NCBI RefSeq assembly: GCF_019599465.1
Contig: NZ_RKLR01000001.1
Span: forward strand, 620,001-684,000
Reading direction: 5' to 3'
Length of the DNA: 64,000 nucleotides
Origin: Haloarcula rubra
GTDB taxonomy: Archaea; Halobacteriota; Halobacteria; Halobacteriales; Haloarculaceae
Positions 41,441 through 49,565 of this stretch are shown here, one piece after another; the first letter of the stretch is position 1; every line of letters begins with the position of its first letter. The notes below the pieces were generated by a model, which worked only from the letters and a program-made list of their open reading frames with translations, did no database searches and had not been told where the DNA came from. The position numbers and the translations under genes were made by a program.

Positions 41441-41866
41441 ATGGACGAGCAGTTCCTCGAAGCGACAGTGAGCGTCCGCGGGGTCGTCTGTCGGCCCGAC
41501 GGGCGAGTCCTCACCGTCCGTCGGTCGAGCGACGGCGGGTGGGAACTGCCGGGCGGACGGATTCGGGACGGCGAAGCCGTGACGCAGTGTCTCCGTCGCG
41601 AAGTCGAAGAGGAGACCGGGCTGTCGGTCACGGTCCACGACCCGGTCCACACGGTCACCTGGCACAACGAGGCCGGCGACGGTCGACTCGCGGTGTACTA
41701 TCGCTGCACGACCGGGCGTGCGGACGTCGTGCTGAGTCACGAACACACCGAGTTCGAGTGGCTCCCGGAGGCGGACGCCTGCGAACGACTGAGCGAGCCA
41801 CAGACGACGGCGGCGAGTCGGGCCCTCGCCCGGAGTGAGTCGAGGCCCGCGGAACGCGTCGACTAG
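41441..41866 (+). CDS. Nudix hydrolase
   Basis: This encodes 141 residues. The Nudix box is complete: GRIRDGEAVTQCLRREVEEE followed by TGL, with the REVEEE metal-binding core. The strand VRGVVCRPDGRVLTVRRSSD precedes it. It hydrolyses a nucleoside diphosphate linked to another group; the substrate is unknown. The ATG at 41441 is preferred over an upstream Met at 41384 because the Nudix fold begins directly. Confidence 0.9.
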   Translation: MDEQFLEATVSVRGVVCRPDGRVLTVRRSSDGGWELPGGRIRDGEAVTQCLRREVEEETGLSVTVHDPVHTVTWHNEAGDGRLAVYYRCTTGRADVVLSHEHTEFEWLPEADACERLSEPQTTAASRALARSESRPAERVD

Positions 41867-42927
41867 TCGCCGGGTCGCCGACCGAGCGCCGACCCGAACA
41901 GGCGCGCGACGACGCGGTCGCTCCCGAGGAGATAGAGGACCCGACCGACGAGCGAGTCGACGCGTTCCCACCGCACCGTCGGGACCGCACGCCCACCGAA
42001 CGCCGTCTTGAACGAGAACGTGCCGTCCGCGAAGTCCGGCGTCGTCTCGCCGAAGTTGCAGGTCCCGTAGCCGGCATCGATGCCCCACTGGATAGCCGCC
42101 CGGTACAGCACCTCCGAGGGGAACTGCCGGAAGTTCGTCGGGTCGTAGGCCGGAAACAACAGGTCGATACAGTCCCGTTCGTCGTCGCGGACCGCGAGCA
42201 GTTCGCCGGCGGGGTCGCCCTCGGCGTCGGTCGCCCGGAACAGTTTCAGTCGGTCACCGAGCGCCGCCAGTAGCGCCCGCAGGAACTCCGGCGAGGCCCC
42301 GTCGCCGTCGAGACGGCGCACGTGCTCGGCGTGGCGTGCCGCGAAGGTGTCGATACTGTCGGGCGTGACCGGCACGTCCGTCGCGGTGACGCCGGCGTCG
42401 TCTGCCTTCCGGAGGTTCCGGCGTTTCTTCTGCGAGAGGTCGGCGGCGACGGCGTCCCACGGCCGATCGGTGTCGAGGACGAACTGGCAGTCTCGCACCG
42501 ACGGGAAGTAGCCCCGGTCACGCAGTCGCGTCGCGTATCGGAGCGAGTCGCCCCCGGCGGGTCTGAGCAGGTGGCCGATGGTCCGGCCACCCGTCAGCGC
42601 GGCCATCTCGTCGGTGATGGCGTCGAAGACGGCGGCCTCGTCTGTCGCAATCATCGCCCCGTTGCACCCCGGTTTCGCCGGCCCGAGAAAGCGGAAGGGC
42701 GTCCCCGGTAGTGACCGGACGAACGCCGGGTGGACGCCGACGAGCGTCCCGTTCTTGCGGACCTGCACGTGCCGGGCGGACGCGCCGGTCGCGTCCTCGT
42801 AGGCGTTCAGCCACTCGTAACGCTCGAAGACGCTCCCCGTCCGGGACTGCTGGGCGACGACAGCGTTCCACTCCCCCTGTTTGACCTCGGTGATAGAGCG
42901 GTGGACCGAGGTCGTGAGGTCGGTCAT
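41863..42927 (-). CDS. GNAT/BioF2-type acyltransferase (CelD/FemAB-like)
   Basis: This encodes 354 residues. It has the layout of BioF2/CelD-like acetyltransferases of the GNAT superfamily: FERYEWLNAYEDATG in the first GNAT-like half, LSQKKRRNLRKADDAGV at the centre, and LYRAAIQWGIDAGYGTCNFG with FKTAFGGRAVP at the end. Relatives work in polysaccharide or cell-surface synthesis. It overlaps the Nudix stop by four bases, tail to tail. Confidence 0.85.
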   Translation of the reverse strand: MTDLTTSVHRSITEVKQGEWNAVVAQQSRTGSVFERYEWLNAYEDATGASARHVQVRKNGTLVGVHPAFVRSLPGTPFRFLGPAKPGCNGAMIATDEAAVFDAITDEMAALTGGRTIGHLLRPAGGDSLRYATRLRDRGYFPSVRDCQFVLDTDRPWDAVAADLSQKKRRNLRKADDAGVTATDVPVTPDSIDTFAARHAEHVRRLDGDGASPEFLRALLAALGDRLKLFRATDAEGDPAGELLAVRDDERDCIDLLFPAYDPTNFRQFPSEVLYRAAIQWGIDAGYGTCNFGETTPDFADGTFSFKTAFGGRAVPTVRWERVDSLVGRVLYLLGSDRVVARLFGSALGRRPGD

Positions 42928-43011
42928 CCGGTGGGTGTTCACGCCGCCCCGCCCTAACTGTATGGTTCGGTCGAAGCGCGTCGCGTCCCGTGGTAAGCCA
43001 CGCCTAGGGAT

Positions 43012-43020
43012 GGGTTTATC
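43012..43020 (+). promoter_or_regulatory. TATA-like box of the Gfo/Idh/MocA operon
   Basis: GGGTTTATC is centred about 28 bp before the ATG at 43045. Confidence 0.45.
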
Positions 43021-43044
43021 TCCGCGACGGGCGAGAGATAGCCC

Positions 43045-44055
43045 ATGACCGAACTGGCCGTCGGGGTCGTCGGGGCTGGCTGGATGGCCACCGACTACCA
43101 CGTGCCGGCATTCACCAGTCACCCACGCACGCGCGTCGTGGCCTTCGCCGAACGCGACGACGCCCGGCGGGCGGCCGTCGAGGGGGACCTCTCGGTACCG
43201 GGCTACGCGAGCGCCGAAGCGATGCTCGCGGCCCACGAACTCGACGTCGTCAGCGTCTGCACGCCGCCGAGTACACACGAAGGTATCTTCCTGGACGCCG
43301 TCGACGCGGGCTGTCACGTCCTCTGTGAGAAACCGCTGGCGCTGACCGCCGAGAGCGCCCGCCGGATGGCCGAGGCCGCCGACGCGGCCGGCGTCGTCAC
43401 GCAGGTGGGTTACCTCCACCGGTACTACCGGAACTACGAACGGGCGCTGGAGATGCTGTCGAACCACCTGCTCGGCGATATCGTCGAGGTGACCGTCGCC
43501 CACCACTCGGCGCCGCCACAGCAGGGGTGGTACTACAACCCCGACCTCTCGGGCGGCGGGGTCGCCCGCGACCTGTTCCCGCACTCGCTGGACGTCCTGT
43601 TCGAGGCGTTCGGCGAGGACGCAGACGTGACCGACGCGAGCGTGCGACACCTCCGAGGGAACGCCGTCGAGGACACCGCCCGCGTCTCGCTCGAAATCGG
43701 CGGCGTTCCGGTGAACCTCTCGGCAACGTGGACACAGACCGACGGCGTGACGCGGGTCCTCGTCGTCGGGACGGAGGGGTGGCTGGAACTGGACGCCGAG
43801 ACGTTACAGGGCGAGGTCCACGGCCGCCCCGTCGAGTTCCAGCACGGCGACCTGCCGCTGGTCGACGTCGGCGTCGCGACGCTGTTCCCGGCCAGCGACG
43901 AGGACGCCCACACTGCCCGCATCCACGACTTCGCGGACCACGCCGCGGCGGGCGACACCGAGACGGCCGCCCCCGCGTCACGGGGCGTCGCCGTCGCCGA
44001 AGTCGTCGACGCGGTGTACGAGCGAACCGGGGCCGCGTGGAGGGCCGACCAGTGA
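43045..44055 (+). CDS. Gfo/Idh/MocA family oxidoreductase
   Basis: This encodes 336 residues. The N-terminal Rossmann fold has VGVVGAGWMATDYH and VSVCTPPSTHE, followed by the family hallmark CEKPLAL with the catalytic-region lysine, and QVGYLHRYYRN. The C-terminal domain is the sugar-binding beta-sheet. It oxidises or reduces a sugar or its nucleotide derivative with NAD(P). The next gene overlaps it by four bases (GTGA), so the two form a unit for sugar modification. Confidence 0.93.
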   Translation: MTELAVGVVGAGWMATDYHVPAFTSHPRTRVVAFAERDDARRAAVEGDLSVPGYASAEAMLAAHELDVVSVCTPPSTHEGIFLDAVDAGCHVLCEKPLALTAESARRMAEAADAAGVVTQVGYLHRYYRNYERALEMLSNHLLGDIVEVTVAHHSAPPQQGWYYNPDLSGGGVARDLFPHSLDVLFEAFGEDADVTDASVRHLRGNAVEDTARVSLEIGGVPVNLSATWTQTDGVTRVLVVGTEGWLELDAETLQGEVHGRPVEFQHGDLPLVDVGVATLFPASDEDAHTARIHDFADHAAAGDTETAAPASRGVAVAEVVDAVYERTGAAWRADQ

Positions 44056-44969
44056 CGGTCCTCGTCACGGGCGCGACGGGCTTCATCGGCCTGAACCTCC
44101 TGCACGCGATGACCGACCGCGAAGCGGTGGCGATGGTCCGACCGAGCGCGTCGACGGCGCGGCTTCCCGACGGCGTCGAGACAGTCGAATCCGACCTCTC
44201 GGACCCCGACTCGCTCGCGGCGGCGATGGAGGGCGTCGACGCAGTCGTCCACCTCGCGGCGGCGGTGTACGCTCAGGCAGAGATGGAGCGGACCAACACC
44301 GGCGGCACCGAGCGTCTCGTGGACGCGGCGGCCGAGGCGGACGTCGAGACGTTCGTCTTCCTCAGCACCGTGGGAGCCCACCCGGAGGTGCCGACCGATA
44401 CGGACTCGCCGTACCAGCGTTCGAAGGTCGCCGTGGAGGACCTGCTGTTCGGGCAGGACCATCCCTTCGACGTGGCGGCGCTGTACCCCACGTACATCTT
44501 CGGCCCGCGGGACTACCGGCTGACCCGCTACGAGCACGTCCGACCCATCGCGGCCAACCGAGTGCTGGTGCCGCCGCTGTACACCTACGACGAGTACAAC
44601 GTCGTCCACGTCGACGACGTGGTCGGCAGCGTCGTGCACTGTCTCGACGAGAGAGCGACCGGACGGCACCTGATTACCGGCCCGAACCTCACGAACCGGC
44701 AGGTACTGGGAACCATCGCGCGACACGCACCGGGGAACTGCCGCGTCGTCGGCGTCCCCTACGGCGTGACTCGCTGGGTCGTCAAGCCGACGCTGGACCT
44801 GCTCCACCGGGTCGGCGTCTCGCCGGTGCCCGGCGACGGGTTCCTCGAACGCGGCGACTTCGGGACCGTGCGCGAGGACCTGACGGAGCGAGCGCCGGTC
44901 CGCCAGCGCTCGTGGCAGTCGGCGCTGACCGAGACCATCGACTGGTACGAGTCGGTCGGCGTCCTCTAG
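44052..44969 (+). CDS. NAD-dependent epimerase/dehydratase (extended SDR)
   Basis: This encodes 305 residues from a GTG. The cofactor loop GATGFIG is at 7-13 and the catalytic tyrosine and lysine are in SPYQRSKVAVED (YxxxK). YNVVHVDDVVGSVVHCL is the SDR substrate-domain element. It probably acts on a nucleotide sugar or isoprenoid-derived substrate; the exact reaction is not predictable. It converges on the next gene with a four-base overlap. Confidence 0.92.
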   Translation: MTVLVTGATGFIGLNLLHAMTDREAVAMVRPSASTARLPDGVETVESDLSDPDSLAAAMEGVDAVVHLAAAVYAQAEMERTNTGGTERLVDAAAEADVETFVFLSTVGAHPEVPTDTDSPYQRSKVAVEDLLFGQDHPFDVAALYPTYIFGPRDYRLTRYEHVRPIAANRVLVPPLYTYDEYNVVHVDDVVGSVVHCLDERATGRHLITGPNLTNRQVLGTIARHAPGNCRVVGVPYGVTRWVVKPTLDLLHRVGVSPVPGDGFLERGDFGTVREDLTERAPVRQRSWQSALTETIDWYESVGVL

Positions 44970-46369
44970 CTGGTGAGTCGATAGACGACGCCCTCCCGTT
45001 TCGAGAGCGGGTTCTCGGCGAGTGCCGCTCTGGTGCCGAGGACGTAGCTGTCGTCGCCGTCCTGTCCGAACGACAGCACCTGTATGTCGAGGCCGCCCTC
45101 GACCTGCACCTCACGCATCGGCCACCGACCGGTATCCCGCGGCGTCGCGGCGACGATGCGGCCGGCGGCCTCGGTGAACGAACTCGTGAACGCGCCGAAG
45201 ACGTACTGGTCGCGGAGCGCGTCGACGCTGCCGGTGTGGACGTGGCCGCCGATGACCGCGAAGCCGACGGGGTACCCCTCCTCGTCGAAGTGCGGGAACT
45301 CGAGCACCGGGTCGACGAGCGGTTCGCCGCGGTCGGACTCGACGACGCACTCGCCGTCCTCGCTGGTCCCCAGTTGCGGGTCGTGACAGTGGAACCCCTC
45401 CTTCAGGGGCCACCCGTAGTTGGCACCCTTCTCGACGACGTCGACCTCCTCGTAGGTCGCCTGCCCGACGTCGCCCAGAACGAGTCGGTCCCCGCTGAAG
45501 GCCATCTTCCACGGGTTCCGCAGGCCCCACGCGTACTGTTCGTCGCGGCCCTCCCGCCCGACCAGCGGGTTGTCGTCGGGGATGCCGTAGGGCAGGTCGC
45601 CGGTGCGCCCGTCCACGTCGAGGCGGAGGACGCTCCCCTTGAGGTTGTTCGTCAGGTCCTGTCCGTTGAACGGGTTCAGGCCGTCGCCCAGCGCCGCGTA
45701 GAGGTAGCCGTCCGGGCCGAATTCGAGGGTGCCGGCCTGATGGATGGGCCGTTCCCACGGCAGGTCCAGCAGGATTCGCTCGGTGTCGGGGTCGCCACGC
45801 GTCCCGTCGGCCGTCGCCCGGAACTCCGAGAGCCGTTCCCGGTGGTCGAGTTCGTCGTCGGTCGCGGGCGTGCTGTACCGAACGTAGAACAGGCCGTTGT
45901 CGGCGAACTCGGGGTGGAACGCCAGTCCCAACAGCCCGCGTTCGTCGAAGGCCACCCAGTTCGGCAGGTCCTGTCCGAGTGCGACCAGTCGGTCCGAGAG
46001 GTCCAGAAACGGGTCCTCGCGGAGGCCGTCGGCGCCGTGGACGTACACCACGCCCGTCTGGTCGACGACGAACCGCCTGTCGGTGCCGTCGTCTGCCGTC
46101 ACGAGGGCGGTCGGCGAGACCAGACCGGTCGCCACCGCTTCGACGCCGATCGTCGGCCCCTGTTCGAAGAAGTTGCCGGTCGACCCGCCGCTGTCGCTCC
46201 CGTCGCCGCCGTCGGCGGTGTCGCCACCGTCGCCGTCGCCACCGTCTCCGGCGTCTTCGCGCGCGCCGAACGAGCACCCGGCGAGTGCGCCCGTCACCCC
46301 GACCGCACCGAGCGTCCGCAAGAAGACTCGTCGCGACGACCCCGCACCCCCCTCGTTCCGTCGATTCAT
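44966..46369 (-). CDS. PQQ-dependent sugar dehydrogenase-like Tat lipoprotein
   Basis: This encodes 467 residues. A Tat signal with lipobox (SSRRVFLRTLGAVGVTGALA then GC) is followed by an acidic, Gly/Asp-rich linker, then a six-bladed beta-propeller of the glucose/sorbosone dehydrogenase (GSDH) family: GLLGLAFHPEF, YLYAALGDGLNPFNGQDLTN, GSVLRLDVDG and YAWGLRNPWKMAF. Family members oxidise sugars with PQQ, or bind sugar without catalysis. The catalytic histidine region IHQAGTLEFGPDGYLY is present. A TATA-like GTTAAATG lies about 25 bp before the start at 46369, on the reverse strand. Confidence 0.9.
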   Translation of the reverse strand: MNRRNEGGAGSSRRVFLRTLGAVGVTGALAGCSFGAREDAGDGGDGDGGDTADGGDGSDSGGSTGNFFEQGPTIGVEAVATGLVSPTALVTADDGTDRRFVVDQTGVVYVHGADGLREDPFLDLSDRLVALGQDLPNWVAFDERGLLGLAFHPEFADNGLFYVRYSTPATDDELDHRERLSEFRATADGTRGDPDTERILLDLPWERPIHQAGTLEFGPDGYLYAALGDGLNPFNGQDLTNNLKGSVLRLDVDGRTGDLPYGIPDDNPLVGREGRDEQYAWGLRNPWKMAFSGDRLVLGDVGQATYEEVDVVEKGANYGWPLKEGFHCHDPQLGTSEDGECVVESDRGEPLVDPVLEFPHFDEEGYPVGFAVIGGHVHTGSVDALRDQYVFGAFTSSFTEAAGRIVAATPRDTGRWPMREVQVEGGLDIQVLSFGQDGDDSYVLGTRAALAENPLSKREGVVYRLTS

Positions 46370-46390
46370 GCACCGAAGAAGGACCGAACG

Positions 46391-46398
46391 CATTTAAC
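46391..46398 (-). promoter_or_regulatory. TATA-like box of the sugar dehydrogenase gene
   Basis: The reverse strand reads GTTAAATG, centred about 25 bp before the ATG at 46369. This supports the choice of 46369 rather than the Met at 46393, which lies inside the box. Confidence 0.5.
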
Positions 46399-46484
46399 GG
46401 TTTGTCGGTGCCTACCGGACACGGAGCAACCTATATGCCGGTCGGCGACCACCGGTAAGCCATGCTTATCGGGACGGTAGACCC

Positions 46485-47636
46485 ATGCAAGCAGTGATAC
46501 TCGCGGCCGGCGAAGGCCGACGGCTCGGCCCGTTGACCGAGGGCCGGCCGAAACCGATGGTACCGGTGGGGAACCAGCCGATACTCGAATCCGTGCTGGA
46601 GGCCGCAGTCGAAGCCGGGGCCGACGAGATAGTGCTCGTCGTGGGCCACGCCCGCGAACGAATCCAGAGTCACTTCGGCGACGGCGACGAGTGGGGCGTC
46701 CCGATACGGTACGTCGTACAGGACCACCAGCTCGGCGCGGCCCACGCGCTGGCACAGACCGAGTCCGCCGTCGACGGGCCGTTCCTCGTCCTCCACGGCG
46801 ACCAGTTGGTCGACGCCGACCTGCTGGCCGACCTGCTGGAGCGGACCGAGCGAGCGACCATCGCCGCCGTGCAGTCCGACCGTCCGACGGAGTACGGCGC
46901 GGTCGACGTGGACGGCGAGTCGGTCGTGGCCGTCTCGAAGGACCCGACCGACGACCCGCCGTTCCTCGTCAACGCCGGGGCGTACGTCTTCGGTTCGGGC
47001 GTCTTCGACGTCGTCCGGGACATCGACCCGGCGGAGGGACAGGACTACGGGATGGCGACCACGCTCCAGCGGTTGGCCGACGACGGGTCGCTGTCGGCGG
47101 TGCTCCACCGCGGCACGTGGCAGGACCTCACCTACCCGTGGGACCTGCTGACGACGAACGCCGCGTTGCTCCGCCGGCAGGACGACGACGTCGACGGCGC
47201 CACCGTCCACGACAGCGCCGCCATCTCGGGCGACGTGGCGCTGGACGAGGGCGTCACCGTGGGGCCGAACGCGACGCTCCTGCCGGGGACGGCACTGGGA
47301 CGGAACGTCCGCGTGGGCGCGAACGCGACGCTCTCGAACTGCATCGTGATGGCGGGGGCGCGAGTCGGCGACGGCGCCGTCCTCCACGACTGCATCGTGG
47401 GCGAGTCGGTGTCGGTCGGTCCGAACGTCACCGCCGAGGGCGGCCCGGCGCGGGTCGTCGTCGGTGACACCGTCCACGACGACGTGGGACTGGGGGCGGT
47501 ACTGGCAGACCGGACGACCCTGCGCGGCGGCGTCACCGTCGCACCGGGCACCGTCGTCGGCCGCGAGGTGCTGGCCGACTGCGGGACCGTCCTGCGGGGA
47601 CGCATCGACAGCGGCGACACGATACGGAGGGGGTAA
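46485..47636 (+). CDS. nucleotidyltransferase with left-handed beta-helix (GlmU-like)
   Basis: This encodes 383 residues. The pyrophosphorylase loop LAAGEGRRLGPLTEGRPKPM is at 6-25 and QLGAAHAL and HGDQLVD continue the nucleotide-binding core. After about residue 235 come left-handed beta-helix hexapeptide repeats (VGPNATLLPG, VRVGANATL, VGDGAVLHD). It joins a sugar-1-phosphate to a nucleotide, and perhaps acetylates glucosamine-1-phosphate. The glmS gene follows two bases later, which supports a UDP-GlcNAc pathway. Confidence 0.9.
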   Translation: MQAVILAAGEGRRLGPLTEGRPKPMVPVGNQPILESVLEAAVEAGADEIVLVVGHARERIQSHFGDGDEWGVPIRYVVQDHQLGAAHALAQTESAVDGPFLVLHGDQLVDADLLADLLERTERATIAAVQSDRPTEYGAVDVDGESVVAVSKDPTDDPPFLVNAGAYVFGSGVFDVVRDIDPAEGQDYGMATTLQRLADDGSLSAVLHRGTWQDLTYPWDLLTTNAALLRRQDDDVDGATVHDSAAISGDVALDEGVTVGPNATLLPGTALGRNVRVGANATLSNCIVMAGARVGDGAVLHDCIVGESVSVGPNVTAEGGPARVVVGDTVHDDVGLGAVLADRTTLRGGVTVAPGTVVGREVLADCGTVLRGRIDSGDTIRRG

Positions 47637-47638
47637 TC

Positions 47639-49438
47639 ATGTGTGGAATCATCGGCTACGTCGGCGAGGAACCGGCCCAGCCACGACTGGTGGCGGGGTT
47701 ACAGAAACTGGAGTACCGCGGCTACGACTCGGCCGGTATCGCGCTGGTCGACGACGCCCTCTCGGTGTCGAAGCAGGTCGGCCTCGTGGCCGACCTCGAC
47801 CTGCCCGACGAGGCCCCACAGACGTGTGGCATCGGCCACACCCGCTGGAGCACGCACGGGAAACCGACGGACGCCAACGCCCACCCGCACACGGACTGTT
47901 CGGGCCGGGTCGCCGTCGTCCACAACGGCATCGTCGGCAACTACGACGACCTGCGGGCCGAGATGCCCGAGCACACGTTCCGCAGCGAGACGGACACGGA
48001 AGTCGTCGCCCACCTCGTCGAGGACGAACTCGAACGGACTCCCGACCTACGCGAGGCAGTGGCGGCCGTCGTCGACCGTATCGAGGGCAGTTACGCCCTC
48101 GGCGTCGTCGCCGCGGGCTACGACGGCATCGTCGCCGCCCGGCGGAACAGCCCACTCGTCGTCGGCCACGGGGCCGACGGGAACTTCATCGCGAGCGACG
48201 TGACGCCGCTGCTGGAACACACCCGCGAGGTGTCGTATCTGGAGGACGGCGACGTCGCCCACCTGACGCGTGACGGCATCTCGGTCTGGCACGACGGCGC
48301 CCCGGTCGACCGCGCGGTCCACACCATCCAGTGGGACGCCGAGGCCGCGGAGAAGGGCGGCTACGAGCACTACATGCTCAAGGAGATTCACGAGCAACCG
48401 CAGGCGCTGCGGCAGGCCGTCGCCGGCCGCATCGACCCCATCGAGGAGCGGGTCGACCTCGACCTCTCGCTGTCTCGGTCGTTCCTCGACGACCTCGACG
48501 AGATTCAACTCGTCGCCTGTGGCACCTCCTACCACGCCTGTCTGTACGGGAAGCAACTGCTGGAGACGCTGGCGGACGTGCGCGCGACCGTCGAGTACGC
48601 CAGCGAGTACACCGTCGGGAGCGGCCGGGACCCGAGTCGGACGCTCGTCGTCGGCGTCAGTCAGAGCGGCGAGACGGCCGACACGCTCCGCGCGTTGCGG
48701 ATGGCGAAGCGGACCGGCATCCGGACGCTCGGCGTCACCAACACCGTCGGGAGCACCGTCGCCCGCGAGTGTGACGACGCGCTGTACATCCAGGCGGGGC
48801 CGGAAATCGGCGTCGCCGCGACCAAGACGTTCGCCTCGCAGGTGGTGACGCTCGCCATGTTGGCACTGGACGTGGCCGACACGCGCGGCGAACTCGACCC
48901 CGCGCAGGGCCGGGAACTGCTCTCGAACCTGCAGGACCTGCCGGGTGCCGTCCAGCAGGCCCTCGACCGCGACGAGGCGGTCCGCGAAGTCGCGGAGGCC
49001 TACGCGGGCGGCGAGGCGTTCTTCTTCATCGGTCGACGGTTCGCCACCCCGGTCGCGCTGGAGGGCGCGCTCAAACTGAAGGAGATATCCTACGACCACG
49101 CCGAGGGGTTCCCCGCGGGCGAACTGAAACACGGGCCGCTGGCGCTGGTCACCGAGGCGACGCCGGTGCTGGCGGTCCTCACCGACGGCGCCCGCCCCGA
49201 GGAGACCCAGAACAACGTCAAGGAGGTCCAGTCCCGCGGCGCGCCGGTCATCGCCATCGCCTCCGAGTCGGGCCGCGAGGGCGACTACGAGGTGGGGTTC
49301 GACGTGCCCGACCTCGGCCTGCTGGAACCGCTGGCCGCGAACGTCTATCTCCAGTTGTTCGCCTACTACGTCGCCGACAGCAAGGCCCGCCCCATCGACA
49401 GACCGCGTAATCTCGCGAAGAGCGTCACCGTCGAGTAA
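47639..49438 (+). CDS. glmS: glutamine-fructose-6-phosphate aminotransferase (isomerizing)
   Basis: This encodes 599 residues. C2 (MCGIIGYVG) is the glutaminase nucleophile. GIGHTRWSTHGKPTDANAHP and VVHNGIVGNYDDLR complete the Ntn-hydrolase domain. Two SIS domains follow (VACGTSYHACLYGKQ; VGVSQSGETADT; YDHAEGFPAGELKHGP). It makes glucosamine-6-phosphate, the first committed step to UDP-GlcNAc. The end RNLAKSVTVE is the usual C-terminal signature. It forms an operon with the GlmU-like gene. Confidence 0.97.
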   Translation: MCGIIGYVGEEPAQPRLVAGLQKLEYRGYDSAGIALVDDALSVSKQVGLVADLDLPDEAPQTCGIGHTRWSTHGKPTDANAHPHTDCSGRVAVVHNGIVGNYDDLRAEMPEHTFRSETDTEVVAHLVEDELERTPDLREAVAAVVDRIEGSYALGVVAAGYDGIVAARRNSPLVVGHGADGNFIASDVTPLLEHTREVSYLEDGDVAHLTRDGISVWHDGAPVDRAVHTIQWDAEAAEKGGYEHYMLKEIHEQPQALRQAVAGRIDPIEERVDLDLSLSRSFLDDLDEIQLVACGTSYHACLYGKQLLETLADVRATVEYASEYTVGSGRDPSRTLVVGVSQSGETADTLRALRMAKRTGIRTLGVTNTVGSTVARECDDALYIQAGPEIGVAATKTFASQVVTLAMLALDVADTRGELDPAQGRELLSNLQDLPGAVQQALDRDEAVREVAEAYAGGEAFFFIGRRFATPVALEGALKLKEISYDHAEGFPAGELKHGPLALVTEATPVLAVLTDGARPEETQNNVKEVQSRGAPVIAIASESGREGDYEVGFDVPDLGLLEPLAANVYLQLFAYYVADSKARPIDRPRNLAKSVTVE

Positions 49439-49533
49439 CGGCCGTTCGACGTGTATTCGTCCAATTTCCGAGCTTCGGACGTCGGTTTCGACGCGCCAGC
49501 AGACATTATAGTTCGACAACAGTAGTAGAAAGG

Positions 49534-49543
49534 GGTATATTTG
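49534..49543 (+). promoter_or_regulatory. TATA-like box of the LamG lipoprotein gene
   Basis: GGTATATTTG is centred 28 bp before the ATG at 49566; flanking sequence is AT-rich. Confidence 0.6.
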
Positions 49544-49565
49544 CTGGTAACCAACCGATACGAAG